Assembly: GCF_003711225.1 (NCBI RefSeq)
Contig: NZ_CP031030.1
Location: 2,542,001 to 2,606,000 of the forward strand
Direction: 5' to 3'
Length of the DNA stretch: 64,000 bases
DNA from: Runella sp. SP2
GTDB taxonomy: Bacteria; Bacteroidota; Bacteroidia; Cytophagales; Spirosomataceae
Part shown: in pieces, positions 32,002 through 40,198 of the stretch
Layout of the letters: each line of letters begins with the position of its first letter
Position numbering within the stretch: position 1 is the stretch's first letter
The notes under the pieces: generated by a model
What the model saw: only the letters and a program-made list of their open reading frames with translations
The model's database searches: none
Told to the model about the DNA's origin: nothing
Made by a program: the position numbers and the translations under genes

Positions 32002-33003
32002 TTATTTATCAGTAAGAAGTACGGTATCACCCACTTTGGTGATTTGGAGGTCAAATATTTCAGAAACAATTTCAAGCAATTCGTCGGCATTATTGGCCCG
32101 AAACGACCCCACAAGCGTCCGTTGGGACAGGGAATCGTCGGCGATAATTACTTTTAAACCGTAGTTATCGGCCATAATTCGGACAAATTCTTCCAAGGTT
32201 GTATCATCGAACACAAAGCGATGCTCTTTCCATGCCGTGTATTTTTCAGGTTGCTCGGTAACTTCTTTTTTTAGGTGGTTGCTTTGGTCAAACGTCACCA
32301 ACTCTCCAGGCTTCATCATTAGCTCTTTTTGCGTTGTCCCTTCTTGGTAGCGCAACTGAACTTTGCCTTTGTTCAACACCACTTTGGCTTCTTTGCGGCG
32401 GGCATAAACCGAAAATTCTGTTCCCAAAACAACTACCTCTACCCCTTTCTCAGTTTTTACCACAAATCGTTGGTTATCAATGGTATGCGTTACCGAAAAA
32501 TTCGCTTCTCCCGTTAGTTGCACCTGACGTGTTTTCTTTCCAAAACCAAATCTGGGGACTTCCAAGGCTGAATTTGCATTAAGAATTACTTGTGTACCAT
32601 CGCTCAGGGTTATCGTTTGGGTTTCTCCAAATGCGGTACGATAAGTTTTAAACAAAAACGAATCTTGGTACAACCATCCTGTCGCCAACACACCCACCAA
32701 AGAAGCTGCAACTGCCCACCGCTTCCAAGTCATTTGTCGCGTTACTACCTCTTCATACTCCGTGCGAGCCACAGAATCAGGGTTTTCGTCAACTTGGTCA
32801 GCCCATTGGCTAAATCGTTCCAAGCCCGCATCGACATCCGTGAGGTACTGCGGATTTTGGTGTTCGTATTCAAACAGCCATTTGTAAAACAACTCTTCGT
32901 TGCCTTCCTTCTTTACCCAGTCATCAATCATTTGCTTCTGCAAAGCCGATGATTTTCCAGATAAATAGCTGAATATAAATTGTTTCGTTATTTCCACGTT
33001 CAT
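32002..33003 (-). CDS. FecR-family anti-sigma factor
   Basis: The ATG at 33003 (MNVEITKQFIFSYLSGKSSA) is preferred over an upstream start that would nearly reach the sigma gene. The 333-aa protein has an N-terminal sigma-binding region (1-90), one membrane helix (WAVAASLVGVLATGWLY, ~96-112), a periplasmic FecR domain (~135-225, ITLSDGTQVILNANSALEVP) and a C-terminal DUF4974/secretin-like domain (~265-333) that contacts the SusC STN domain. It should hold the ECF sigma factor inactive until SusC binds its ligand. Confidence 0.93.
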   Translation of the reverse strand: MNVEITKQFIFSYLSGKSSALQKQMIDDWVKKEGNEELFYKWLFEYEHQNPQYLTDVDAGLERFSQWADQVDENPDSVARTEYEEVVTRQMTWKRWAVAASLVGVLATGWLYQDSFLFKTYRTAFGETQTITLSDGTQVILNANSALEVPRFGFGKKTRQVQLTGEANFSVTHTIDNQRFVVKTEKGVEVVVLGTEFSVYARRKEAKVVLNKGKVQLRYQEGTTQKELMMKPGELVTFDQSNHLKKEVTEQPEKYTAWKEHRFVFDDTTLEEFVRIMADNYGLKVIIADDSLSQRTLVGSFRANNADELLEIVSEIFDLQITKVGDTVLLTDK

Positions 33004-33047
33004 TGATGTATAAAAGATTGGGAACTCCACTTTCGCGAAGTTGTTGG

Positions 33048-33716
33048 TTAAAAAATGAGGCCAAACACCACTAAAACTTCCGAAAGAAGCCACTTCCCCT
33101 TGAGCAACTCACGAACGTACTGATTGGCTCGGTGAAGCTGTACGTCCACTGTTTTCACTGAAAGGTTCAGCTCATCCGCAATCTCTTGGTACTTTTTCCC
33201 TTCAAATTTTCGCATCAAATAAATTTTTCGCCGCTCAATCGGTAATTTATTCACGGCTTCTTCCACATCGTGGTACAGTTCTTCAAATTGGCTGATATGG
33301 TCAGGCTGATATTCGTCGAGCATCGGTTTTTGGGCGGCTTCGAGCAGGTCTGCTTTGCGGCTCAAATCCCAACGGAGGTAGTTATACGCTTTATTGCGAA
33401 CAGCCCGAAATAGGTAAAACCGATAAGAGGAAGTAATGTCGCCAAATGTTTTGTTGGCATACAGTTGATAAAAAATTTCAGAGACAAGATCTTCAGCCGT
33501 TTCTCGCGAACCAACGTACTTCACCGCGTGGGTACAAAGGGGTTGGTAATAGCGTTTGTAAAGCAAGGCCATTCCTTCCCGCGCATTGGTCTCAAAGGTT
33601 TTTCGGATAAACAATTCGTCATCAAACTCCACGACTTTTTTATCGTCGGAAGAAGATAATGGTGTGGTAATAGGAGTACCCTTGGTTTCAATATAATTAT
33701 TGTTGACCTGCTTCAT
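33048..33716 (-). CDS. ECF RNA polymerase sigma factor
   Basis: The ATG at 33716 is used; a TTG 30 bases upstream is the only longer alternative. The 222-aa protein has sigma region 2 (LLYKRYYQPLCTHAVKYVGS, then AEDLVSEIFYQLY) and region 4 (LPIERRKIYLMRKFEGKKYQ, then the helix-turn-helix ELNLSVKTVDVQLHRANQYV). It is the first gene of sigma-FecR-SusC-SusD, the standard trans-envelope signalling unit in Bacteroidota, and should drive its own operon. The short C-terminal hydrophobic tail after region 4 is common in this subgroup. Confidence 0.93.
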   Translation of the reverse strand: MKQVNNNYIETKGTPITTPLSSSDDKKVVEFDDELFIRKTFETNAREGMALLYKRYYQPLCTHAVKYVGSRETAEDLVSEIFYQLYANKTFGDITSSYRFYLFRAVRNKAYNYLRWDLSRKADLLEAAQKPMLDEYQPDHISQFEELYHDVEEAVNKLPIERRKIYLMRKFEGKKYQEIADELNLSVKTVDVQLHRANQYVRELLKGKWLLSEVLVVFGLIF

Positions 33717-33830
33717 CGTGCTATGGTGTACTTTCTCTAAAGACAAGTTCGCACGAATACTTCCTTACAAGAATTGAAAAATATTTTTATTTTTTTGAAT
33801 TTTATTTAGAATAGCGTGGGCTTATTTTGT

Positions 33831-33861
33831 AACCATATAAGAAATATAAGAGATTATAAGG
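33831..33861. repeat. Helically phased ATATAAG array
   Basis: ATATAAG at 33835-33841 and 33844-33850 and TTATAAG at 33854-33860 repeat every 9-10 bases in the gap downstream of garD. A similar array is at 47464-47498. The role is unknown. Confidence 0.6.
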
Positions 33862-33900
33862 CAAACCGTAAACCCAAAACAGGAAACAGAAAACCCAACA

Positions 33901-35484
33901 CTAAGTCAAAGGCCCAGGGTTAAAGAGTACTAAGTCGTTGTATAAACCCAATTTGTCTGTTGCTACTTTTTTGGTTCCACTGGCCACTTCCAAAATCAAG
34001 TGGAACAATTCCCAACCCATTTCTTCTATGGTTTTTTCGCCAAAAGCAACGGGTCCCGCGTCGAAATCAATCAAATCGTGCCAACGGTTGGCGAGTTTTG
34101 AGTTAGAACTTACTTTTATTACGGGTACCATGTTAAGTCCATAAGGAGTGCCGCGCCCCGTGATGAATACGTGCATGTTCATCCCTGCGGCCAATTGCAG
34201 CGTACCACAAGCGAAATCAGAAGCAGGCGTTGCGACAAAATTTAGTCCTTTCTTTCTTACTTTTTCTCCTGGAGAAACCACATCCACAATCGGGCTCGTC
34301 CCCGACTTGGCAACCGAACCCAATGCTTTTTCGACAATGTTACTTAGTCCTCCACCTTTATTTCCTGGAGTTGTATTGGCACTGCGGTCGGCTTGACCTT
34401 GGTAGAGGTAATTGTCGTACCACGCCATTTCGTCTTTGAGTTTTTGGGCAACGGTTTCATCCATTGCCCTTGGCACCAACAAATGTATGGCATCGCGGAC
34501 TTCGGTCACTTCCGAAAAAAACACCGTTCCTCCCGCTTTCACAATCAAATCGGCGGCAAAGCCTGACACAGGATTGCCCGTCAAGCCCGAAAAAGCGTCG
34601 CTTCCACCACATTGCATCCCCACCACCAAATCCGCTACTGAACATCGGGTACGCTGGCGTTGATTGAGTTTTTTCAGGTGCGTTGCTGCCATTTCCATAA
34701 TCCCGTCCACCATTTCATAAAAACCCTCAAAACGCTCATCTTGGAGATAGAGAATAGACAGCCCCCCGTCCCCCGATAGGGGTGCTATTTTTTCTGGTCT
34801 AAGTTTTTCACAACCAAGGCCAATAATCATCACTTCGCCGCCAAAGTTGGGATTTTGTGCAATGTTTTTGATGGTTCGAATCGGCACAATTGCGCCAGGA
34901 GCATCAATTGCAATGCCACATCCATAACTGTGATTAAACGCCACTACGTCATCGACATTAGGATACAAAGGCAGCAATTCTTTTCGTATTTTATTTTCGA
35001 TAAAATTGGTAATACCTGCCACGCATTGTACGCTCGTGGTAATTGCCAATACATTTTTTGTACCTACACTACCATCAGCATTTCGGTAGCCCATGAAAGA
35101 CGCCTTCCTTAATTGAGCTTGCAATTTATCATTTATCTCAACAGGAGGTAAAACTGGTTTGTACTTAATATCTTCCAATTTGGGAGGTTCGGGCAAACTG
35201 ATATTTCCCTCATTGACCCAGCTACCTTTTTCAATGGTTCGGGTCGCATAGCCTATTACTTGTCCATAACGCCGAACTTCATCGCCTATTTTGAGGGTTT
35301 GGAGGGCTACTTTATGCCCCATCGGAATATCTTCTACTAAAACCGTTGTACCCATGACAATGCTTCCACGTTTCAGTCCCGAAGGAATTGCTACGATGGC
35401 TACGTTGTCATTGGGCGAGGTTTTGATAACTAGCCCCCTAGTCCCTATTGGGGAAGTTTGAGTATCTATAATAGTGTTTTTCAT
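33901..35484 (-). CDS. garD: Galactarate dehydratase
   Basis: This 527-aa protein closely parallels E. coli GarD (523 aa) from end to end: an N-terminal SAF-like domain ([20 protein letters not shown]), then the UxaA-type catalytic region ([70 protein letters not shown]). It dehydrates galactarate to 5-dehydro-4-deoxy-D-glucarate, the KdgD substrate. It is co-directional with the second GntP permease (46-bp gap). Two short stretches, S-P-I-G-T-R-G-L near residue 11 and A-P-L-S-G-D-G-G near residue 235, are encoded by C-rich repeat elements; both fall where GarD proteins vary. Confidence 0.93.
   Translation of the reverse strand: MKNTIIDTQTSPIGTRGLVIKTSPNDNVAIVAIPSGLKRGSIVMGTTVLVEDIPMGHKVALQTLKIGDEVRRYGQVIGYATRTIEKGSWVNEGNISLPEPPKLEDIKYKPVLPPVEINDKLQAQLRKASFMGYRNADGSVGTKNVLAITTSVQCVAGITNFIENKIRKELLPLYPNVDDVVAFNHSYGCGIAIDAPGAIVPIRTIKNIAQNPNFGGEVMIIGLGCEKLRPEKIAPLSGDGGLSILYLQDERFEGFYEMVDGIMEMAATHLKKLNQRQRTRCSVADLVVGMQCGGSDAFSGLTGNPVSGFAADLIVKAGGTVFFSEVTEVRDAIHLLVPRAMDETVAQKLKDEMAWYDNYLYQGQADRSANTTPGNKGGGLSNIVEKALGSVAKSGTSPIVDVVSPGEKVRKKGLNFVATPASDFACGTLQLAAGMNMHVFITGRGTPYGLNMVPVIKVSSNSKLANRWHDLIDFDAGPVAFGEKTIEEMGWELFHLILEVASGTKKVATDKLGLYNDLVLFNPGPLT
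34760..34786 (+). repeat. C-rich palindromic element inside garD, copy 2 of 4
   Basis: It begins AGCCCCCCGTCCCCCGATAG and ends GGGTGCT, and is read in frame by garD on the minus strand as …A-P-L-S-G-D-G-G-L. Confidence 0.55.
35432..35458 (+). repeat. C-rich palindromic element inside garD, copy 3 of 4
   Basis: It begins AGCCCCCTAGTCCCTATTGG and ends GGAAGTT. It lies within the first 18 codons of garD and is translated as …T-S-P-I-G-T-R-G-L. Confidence 0.55.
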
Positions 35485-35503
35485 TTTCTGATGTATATAT
35501 TAA

Positions 35504-35529
35504 AACTCCCCCATTAGGGGGTGGGGGCT
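35504..35529 (-). repeat. C-rich palindromic element between GntP-2 and garD, copy 4 of 4
   Basis: On the minus strand it begins AGCCCCCACCCCCTAATGGG and ends GGAGTT, in the opposite orientation to the copies inside garD. Its CCCCC/GGGGG arms form a hairpin in the 46-bp gap. Confidence 0.6.
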
Positions 35530-35530
35530 G

Positions 35531-36970
35531 CTACACCATTGGCCACAACCAAGCTGCTATCATTGTCAAAAGTACCCCCGCCAATCCCATCAAACTTTGC
35601 ATAGGGGCAATGGTTTTGAGGGCTTCTTGCTCGGTTAGATTAGAGGTTTTACACATAATCCAGAAACCTGCGTCGTTCATCCACGGAATTAGTTTTGCCC
35701 CGCTTCCGATGGCCAAGCACAGATAAACGGGGTGAAAACCTAAATTGGCATTTTGGGCCATTCCAGCCAGTATCCCCGAAGCCGTAATCAACGCTACCGT
35801 CGCTGAACCTTGGGCCGTACGCACCACTGCCGTAATTAAAAATGCCAACGGAATAAGCGCCATTTGATAATCTTTTGTCATGTCGGCAATGCGCTGACTA
35901 ATACCTGTTTGCTGCAACATTCCACCAAAAGCCCCACCAGCGGCTGTAATCAAAATAATACCTCCACCACTCATCAAAGCCGTTTGGGTGAAGGCCGTCA
36001 GTTTGTCTTTTGTTGTTTTTTTCTGGCCTGCCAAGACGTAAAGCGCAAAACAAGCCCCCATAAAAATGGCGATGTTTTTATCTCCACAGAACATCAGTAC
36101 ATCCATAAATCCTTGACTAAAAGGCGATAAGTTTTCGTGCGGAATTTTAAATGCCTCCACCGCCGAGCGCACACAAATAGTTACCAATGGAAACACCGCA
36201 GGAAGCAGCGCCCATCCCAAAGCAGGTAGTTCTTTGTCATCTTTGTTGGCAATGGCTGCAATGTCTTCCAAACGGGCATCGGGCGCATCACGCAAGGGAA
36301 TATCGTATTTTTTATTGAGATACAGCGCAATAAGGTAACCTACTGTAATGGTACAAAGCCCTAATAAAGTGCCGCAAACCATCATTAACCCAATGGGAAC
36401 GTTTAACGCACCAATGAGAAATAACGGCCCAGGCGAAGGAGGAACGTAAGAATTGGCCATAACGGCACCCGCAATGACCGACAACGCCAGCAAAAGATAA
36501 TTTTTACCCAAACGCATTCCCATCGCTTTGGCCAAAGGCATCATTAAAAAGATAACTGTATCAACAAAAACGGGTATCGTCAAAAAGAAACTGCTCAGAA
36601 TAAACCCAACGGGTGCATTTTTCACGCCTGTCACTTTCAGCATGGCACGAATGATTTTTTCGGCGGCTCCGCTGTCTAGCATCGACTTTCCGATGATAGC
36701 TGCCATCGCAATCAAAATACCAATTTTAGCGCAGGTATTTCCAAATTCGGTGGCAATACGTTCACCTACGCTTTTATGCGCTTGTTTCAACGCCTCGGCA
36801 GCCGACATGCCTTTGGCCAGATAAAATTGTTCAATCGCCGCCTCGGGTGTAAGCAATGCAACCACCAACGCCGCAGACAAAAGTGCCAAAAATGGATGCA
36901 ATTTAAAACCAATGATACCACCGACAACAATCACCACGCCAACGAGCAAAATGAGTACAGGATCTAACAT
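35531..36970 (-). CDS. GntP-family gluconate/sugar-acid:H+ symporter (copy 2)
   Basis: The ATG at 36970 (MLDPVLILLVGVVIVVGGII) aligns with the start of copy 1; an upstream extension of 17 residues does not. The 479-aa permease shares long identical blocks with the copy at 25185 (SVGERIATEFGNTCAKIGIL, GPLFLIG, TAQGSATVALITASGILAG). It precedes garD by 46 bases on the same strand, so galactarate or a related aldarate is the likely cargo. The 179-bp gap to the divergent FAD oxidase gene would contain its promoter, but I see no exact TAnnTTTG. Confidence 0.9.
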   Translation of the reverse strand: MLDPVLILLVGVVIVVGGIIGFKLHPFLALLSAALVVALLTPEAAIEQFYLAKGMSAAEALKQAHKSVGERIATEFGNTCAKIGILIAMAAIIGKSMLDSGAAEKIIRAMLKVTGVKNAPVGFILSSFFLTIPVFVDTVIFLMMPLAKAMGMRLGKNYLLLALSVIAGAVMANSYVPPSPGPLFLIGALNVPIGLMMVCGTLLGLCTITVGYLIALYLNKKYDIPLRDAPDARLEDIAAIANKDDKELPALGWALLPAVFPLVTICVRSAVEAFKIPHENLSPFSQGFMDVLMFCGDKNIAIFMGACFALYVLAGQKKTTKDKLTAFTQTALMSGGGIILITAAGGAFGGMLQQTGISQRIADMTKDYQMALIPLAFLITAVVRTAQGSATVALITASGILAGMAQNANLGFHPVYLCLAIGSGAKLIPWMNDAGFWIMCKTSNLTEQEALKTIAPMQSLMGLAGVLLTMIAAWLWPMV

Positions 36971-37149
36971 GTTATTTAAGTTAAGGATAACAACACTACT
37001 AACATTTATAAAACCAAACAAAGATTAATTTGTATTTTTTCACGCAATCGTTATCGGGAACGTTGTCAACGTACCCTCTTTTTACACCTGTAGTAAGTAA
37101 AAACGTTTGGGGTTTCTACTTTAAAATTTCACAAAACCAACCTTTCCTC

Positions 37150-38532
37150 ATGACCTCCATTGTTGACCTCCTCACTCAAGCAGTTGGAAAAGACGCCATT
37201 TTACCCCCAATCGAAGCTACCGAACGCCCCGCAAGCCGTTGGTTATCGACCGACAACCTTTCGTGCAAAGCATTAGCGCGTCCCAATACCACCGACGATG
37301 TGGCGAAAATCCTACGACTTTGTAATGAATACGGCCAAACCGTAGTACCGCACGGTGGTTTGACAAACGTGGTTGGGGGCGTGACCACTACCTCCAACGA
37401 CGTGGCATTGAGTCTCGAACGAATGAATGTCATTGAGGAAATTGACCTTCAAAACAAAACAGTTACGGTACAAGCGGGCGTGATTTTACACGATTTGCAA
37501 AAGGTCGTTGCTGAAGCAGGTTTGTTGTTTCCGCTGGACTTAGGTGCCAAAGGGAGTTGTATGATTGGCGGCAATATCTCAACGAATGCAGGAGGTTTGC
37601 AGGCGCTTCGATATGGAGTTATGCGTCAGCTTGTCTTGGGCTTGGAAGTAGTTTTGGCCGACGGTACGGTTATTTCTTCGATGAATAAAATGCTCAAAAA
37701 CAACGCTGGCTACGATTTAAAGCACTTGTTCATTGGGTCAGAAGGAACGCTCGGGGTCGTCACCAAAGCTGTTTTGAAACTAGAAGATGCCCCCAAAAGT
37801 AAAAATACGGCGCTTATTGGCCTTTCCAGCTTCGACAAAGCAATCGCATTTCTGCAAACCGCCAAGCGTGAATTGGCCAATAAACTCACCACGTTTGAAA
37901 TCATCTGGCAAGACTATTACCGTTTGATGACCTCACCTCCCTCTAGTTTTACGCCGCCTCTTCCCCAAGATTATCCTTATTATGTATTGATGGAAGCATT
38001 AGGCCAAAATCAAGAAGCAGACGAAGTTCATTTTCAAAATTTATTGGAACAATCGCTCGAAAATGGCCTTATCGAAGACGCCACTTTGGCACAATCTCAA
38101 CAAGAGCTGGACTGGTTTTGGGGAATACGCGAAAAAGTTGACTTTATTTTTCAAGTTCACCAACCTGTATTTTTGTTTGATGTGAGTTTGCCCATCACTG
38201 ACATGGAAGCCTACATTAACACCGTCATCCACAACCTTAAAGCGGTGTGGCCACAAGTTCATTTCTACAGTTTTGGTCACATGGGCGATGGAAATTTGCA
38301 CTTATTTGTAAGCTGCGGAGAAAACACCCCCGAAACTCGCCACCGCGTGGAAGAAATCGTATTTCTACCTCTTCAAAAAATCGGTGGTTCGATTACAGCC
38401 GAACACGGTATTGGTCTCGAAAAAAAACCGTGGCTTCACCTCAGCCGCACACCTGAAGAACTAGCCCTTATGCGTACTCTCAAACAAGCACTAGACCCCA
38501 AAGGTATTTTGAATCCTGGAAAAGTAGTTTAA
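37150..38532 (+). CDS. FAD-linked oxidase of the GlcD/D-lactate dehydrogenase type
   Basis: The ATG at 37150 is chosen because the 40-residue extension upstream has no family similarity. The 460-aa protein has an FAD-binding_4 domain (VVPHGGLTNVVGGV, GGNISTNAGGLQALRYGVMR, LFIGSEGTLGVVT) and a C-terminal FAD-oxidase domain (FGHMGDGNLHLFVS, TAEHGIGLEKKPWL). Such enzymes oxidise 2-hydroxy acids (glycolate, D-lactate, D-2-hydroxyglutarate) and feed electrons to quinone or an ETF. Divergent from the aldarate permease, it may oxidise a hydroxy acid made in that pathway; the exact substrate is open. Confidence 0.88.
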   Translation: MTSIVDLLTQAVGKDAILPPIEATERPASRWLSTDNLSCKALARPNTTDDVAKILRLCNEYGQTVVPHGGLTNVVGGVTTTSNDVALSLERMNVIEEIDLQNKTVTVQAGVILHDLQKVVAEAGLLFPLDLGAKGSCMIGGNISTNAGGLQALRYGVMRQLVLGLEVVLADGTVISSMNKMLKNNAGYDLKHLFIGSEGTLGVVTKAVLKLEDAPKSKNTALIGLSSFDKAIAFLQTAKRELANKLTTFEIIWQDYYRLMTSPPSSFTPPLPQDYPYYVLMEALGQNQEADEVHFQNLLEQSLENGLIEDATLAQSQQELDWFWGIREKVDFIFQVHQPVFLFDVSLPITDMEAYINTVIHNLKAVWPQVHFYSFGHMGDGNLHLFVSCGENTPETRHRVEEIVFLPLQKIGGSITAEHGIGLEKKPWLHLSRTPEELALMRTLKQALDPKGILNPGKVV

Positions 38533-38643
38533 TTTTATAAAGGTTGTAGATAGACAAAACGTCTATAAGTCTTTCTATTTCTTATCAAGATAGCAATTTA
38601 GTATTAACCTTTTCGTTTCTACTAAAACTAAACCTTTACTCCT

Positions 38644-40074
38644 ATGAAAATTTTATCCACTTCCATTTTCTTTTTTTTCATCTTTACTTTCTTTACTCAC
38701 GCGCAGCTGCCGAATGTATCAATTCATATTCAATCACCACAAAAAAACAATGCGGTAGCTTACTTGATAATCTCCAATTTGATTTCAGGAGGTGACACCG
38801 TCGCCAGAACATCACTCAATGCGCAAGGAGATGGTTCCCTAAACTTTCACCTCAATCAACCAACATTTGCCGAATTAACCATTGAAAAATTCCAATTCAC
38901 TTGTTTTCTTTCTCCCGACGACAACCTAAAGGTAATTGTGGAAACCAATGATAAGGCGACTTCGATCCAATTTTCGGGTAAAGGAGCTGAGGCCAATAAT
39001 TATTTGGAGGAATCAAGTAGTGTTTTCAATAAGCACTTCAACGTTGGGGGTAAACAAATCAATGAATTTGCTCCCGAAGAATTTACCAATTCTTTGAATA
39101 AAATGAAAAATGCTTTGGATGAGTTCCATCAAAGCTTTATCCAAAAATATCCTCTGCCCGAAAAAACTTCTAAATTACTGGAAATCAGTAACCAAATCAT
39201 CCCTTTAAGTTTTAAACACAACTATATTTCGGCCCGTTATAACACAACAGAAGGGCGAATGTCCATCCCTGAATTTTTAGAAAAAGTGTACGGTGAAATT
39301 CCATTGGATGATGATTTCCTCAACGCCAAGTATTCTTACTATGGCTGGGTTTTGAAAGAATATTACGACAATTTATGTTTTGCACTGCTGGCTCAAAAAA
39401 CTCCTGATGGAAAAAAAATACCCTATGCAGCGTTTCCCGAAATGCTTGAGAAAATGATTAAAAATGGTAATTACTCCAAAGCAATGACAGAGTGTTTATT
39501 GGCAATCAATATTTATGATGCACTCAATCAAGGATTAACTAGCGGTACGATGTCAGTTTATGAATCATTTAAAAAGGAATATTCTCATTCCATTTATCAG
39601 TTACCCCTTGACAAAAAGTACCAAAAATGGATTACTATTTCAAAGGGTGCTGCCGCCCCCAATTTTACAGGCGTTACTCCTGATGGAAAGAAGGTCTCTT
39701 TGAGCGATTTAAAGGGTAAAATTGTCTATGCAGATATTTGGGCGACCTGGTGCGGACCTTGTGTAGAAGAATTACCAAAAGCAAAGGAAATTCAACAAAA
39801 GTTTTCGGAGAAGGATGACGTGGTGTTTCTATACGTCTCTATTGATAGCAAAAGTACAAATTGGAAGAATTTTTTAGAAAAAGACCCCGCATTTAAAGGC
39901 ACACATATCAATATTTCGGACGATACGGAGGTTTCTAAACTTTATAAAGCATATCAAATGAGCGGTGTTCCTGCATACTTCCTCATTGACAAAGAGGGTA
40001 AAATTATTACCGCCACCGCCTCCCGCCCATCGTCTGGTAAAGTGGAAGGAGAAATTCGAGCGTTGTTAAAATAA
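38644..40074 (+). CDS. TlpA-type thioredoxin-domain protein with DUF4369-like N-terminus
   Basis: This 476-aa protein has a signal peptide (MKILSTSIFFFFIFTFFTHA). Residues ~25-120 form a DUF4369-like beta domain, ~125-320 are helical, and ~330-476 form a TlpA/AhpC-like thioredoxin domain with the redox motif ATWCGPCVEELP and the cis-Pro region MSGVPAYFLID. It is a periplasmic thiol-disulfide reductase, possibly linked to cytochrome c maturation or oxidative stress. It is monocistronic, and a terminator (40141-40196) separates it from the convergent permease gene. Confidence 0.9.
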   Translation: MKILSTSIFFFFIFTFFTHAQLPNVSIHIQSPQKNNAVAYLIISNLISGGDTVARTSLNAQGDGSLNFHLNQPTFAELTIEKFQFTCFLSPDDNLKVIVETNDKATSIQFSGKGAEANNYLEESSSVFNKHFNVGGKQINEFAPEEFTNSLNKMKNALDEFHQSFIQKYPLPEKTSKLLEISNQIIPLSFKHNYISARYNTTEGRMSIPEFLEKVYGEIPLDDDFLNAKYSYYGWVLKEYYDNLCFALLAQKTPDGKKIPYAAFPEMLEKMIKNGNYSKAMTECLLAINIYDALNQGLTSGTMSVYESFKKEYSHSIYQLPLDKKYQKWITISKGAAAPNFTGVTPDGKKVSLSDLKGKIVYADIWATWCGPCVEELPKAKEIQQKFSEKDDVVFLYVSIDSKSTNWKNFLEKDPAFKGTHINISDDTEVSKLYKAYQMSGVPAYFLIDKEGKIITATASRPSSGKVEGEIRALLK

Positions 40075-40090
40075 GGGGAGCTTGTTTCAC

Positions 40091-40120
40091 AAAGGTTGCG
40101 CTTCTCCGAAGCGAGCATTG
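40091..40120. repeat. Solo copy of the CTTCTCCGAAGC repeat
   Basis: AAAGGTTGCGCTTCTCCGAA followed by GC closely matches the right arm of the terminator at 5950-5995, here without its partner arm. Confidence 0.5.
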
Positions 40121-40140
40121 GTTTGCCTCATTTTATTTCT

Positions 40141-40196
40141 ACAAACGTTTTTATTTCTCCGAAGCAATGTTGGTTTCGGAGAAACAAAACGTTTGT
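40141..40196. terminator. Bidirectional terminator between convergent genes
   Basis: Arms of about 23 bp (ACAAACGTTTTtATTTCTCC… and its near complement) with a 10-base loop lie between genes ending at 40074 (+) and 40199 (-). The arms include the TTTCTCCGAA core shared with 5950-5995. Confidence 0.75.
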
Positions 40197-40198
40197 AC

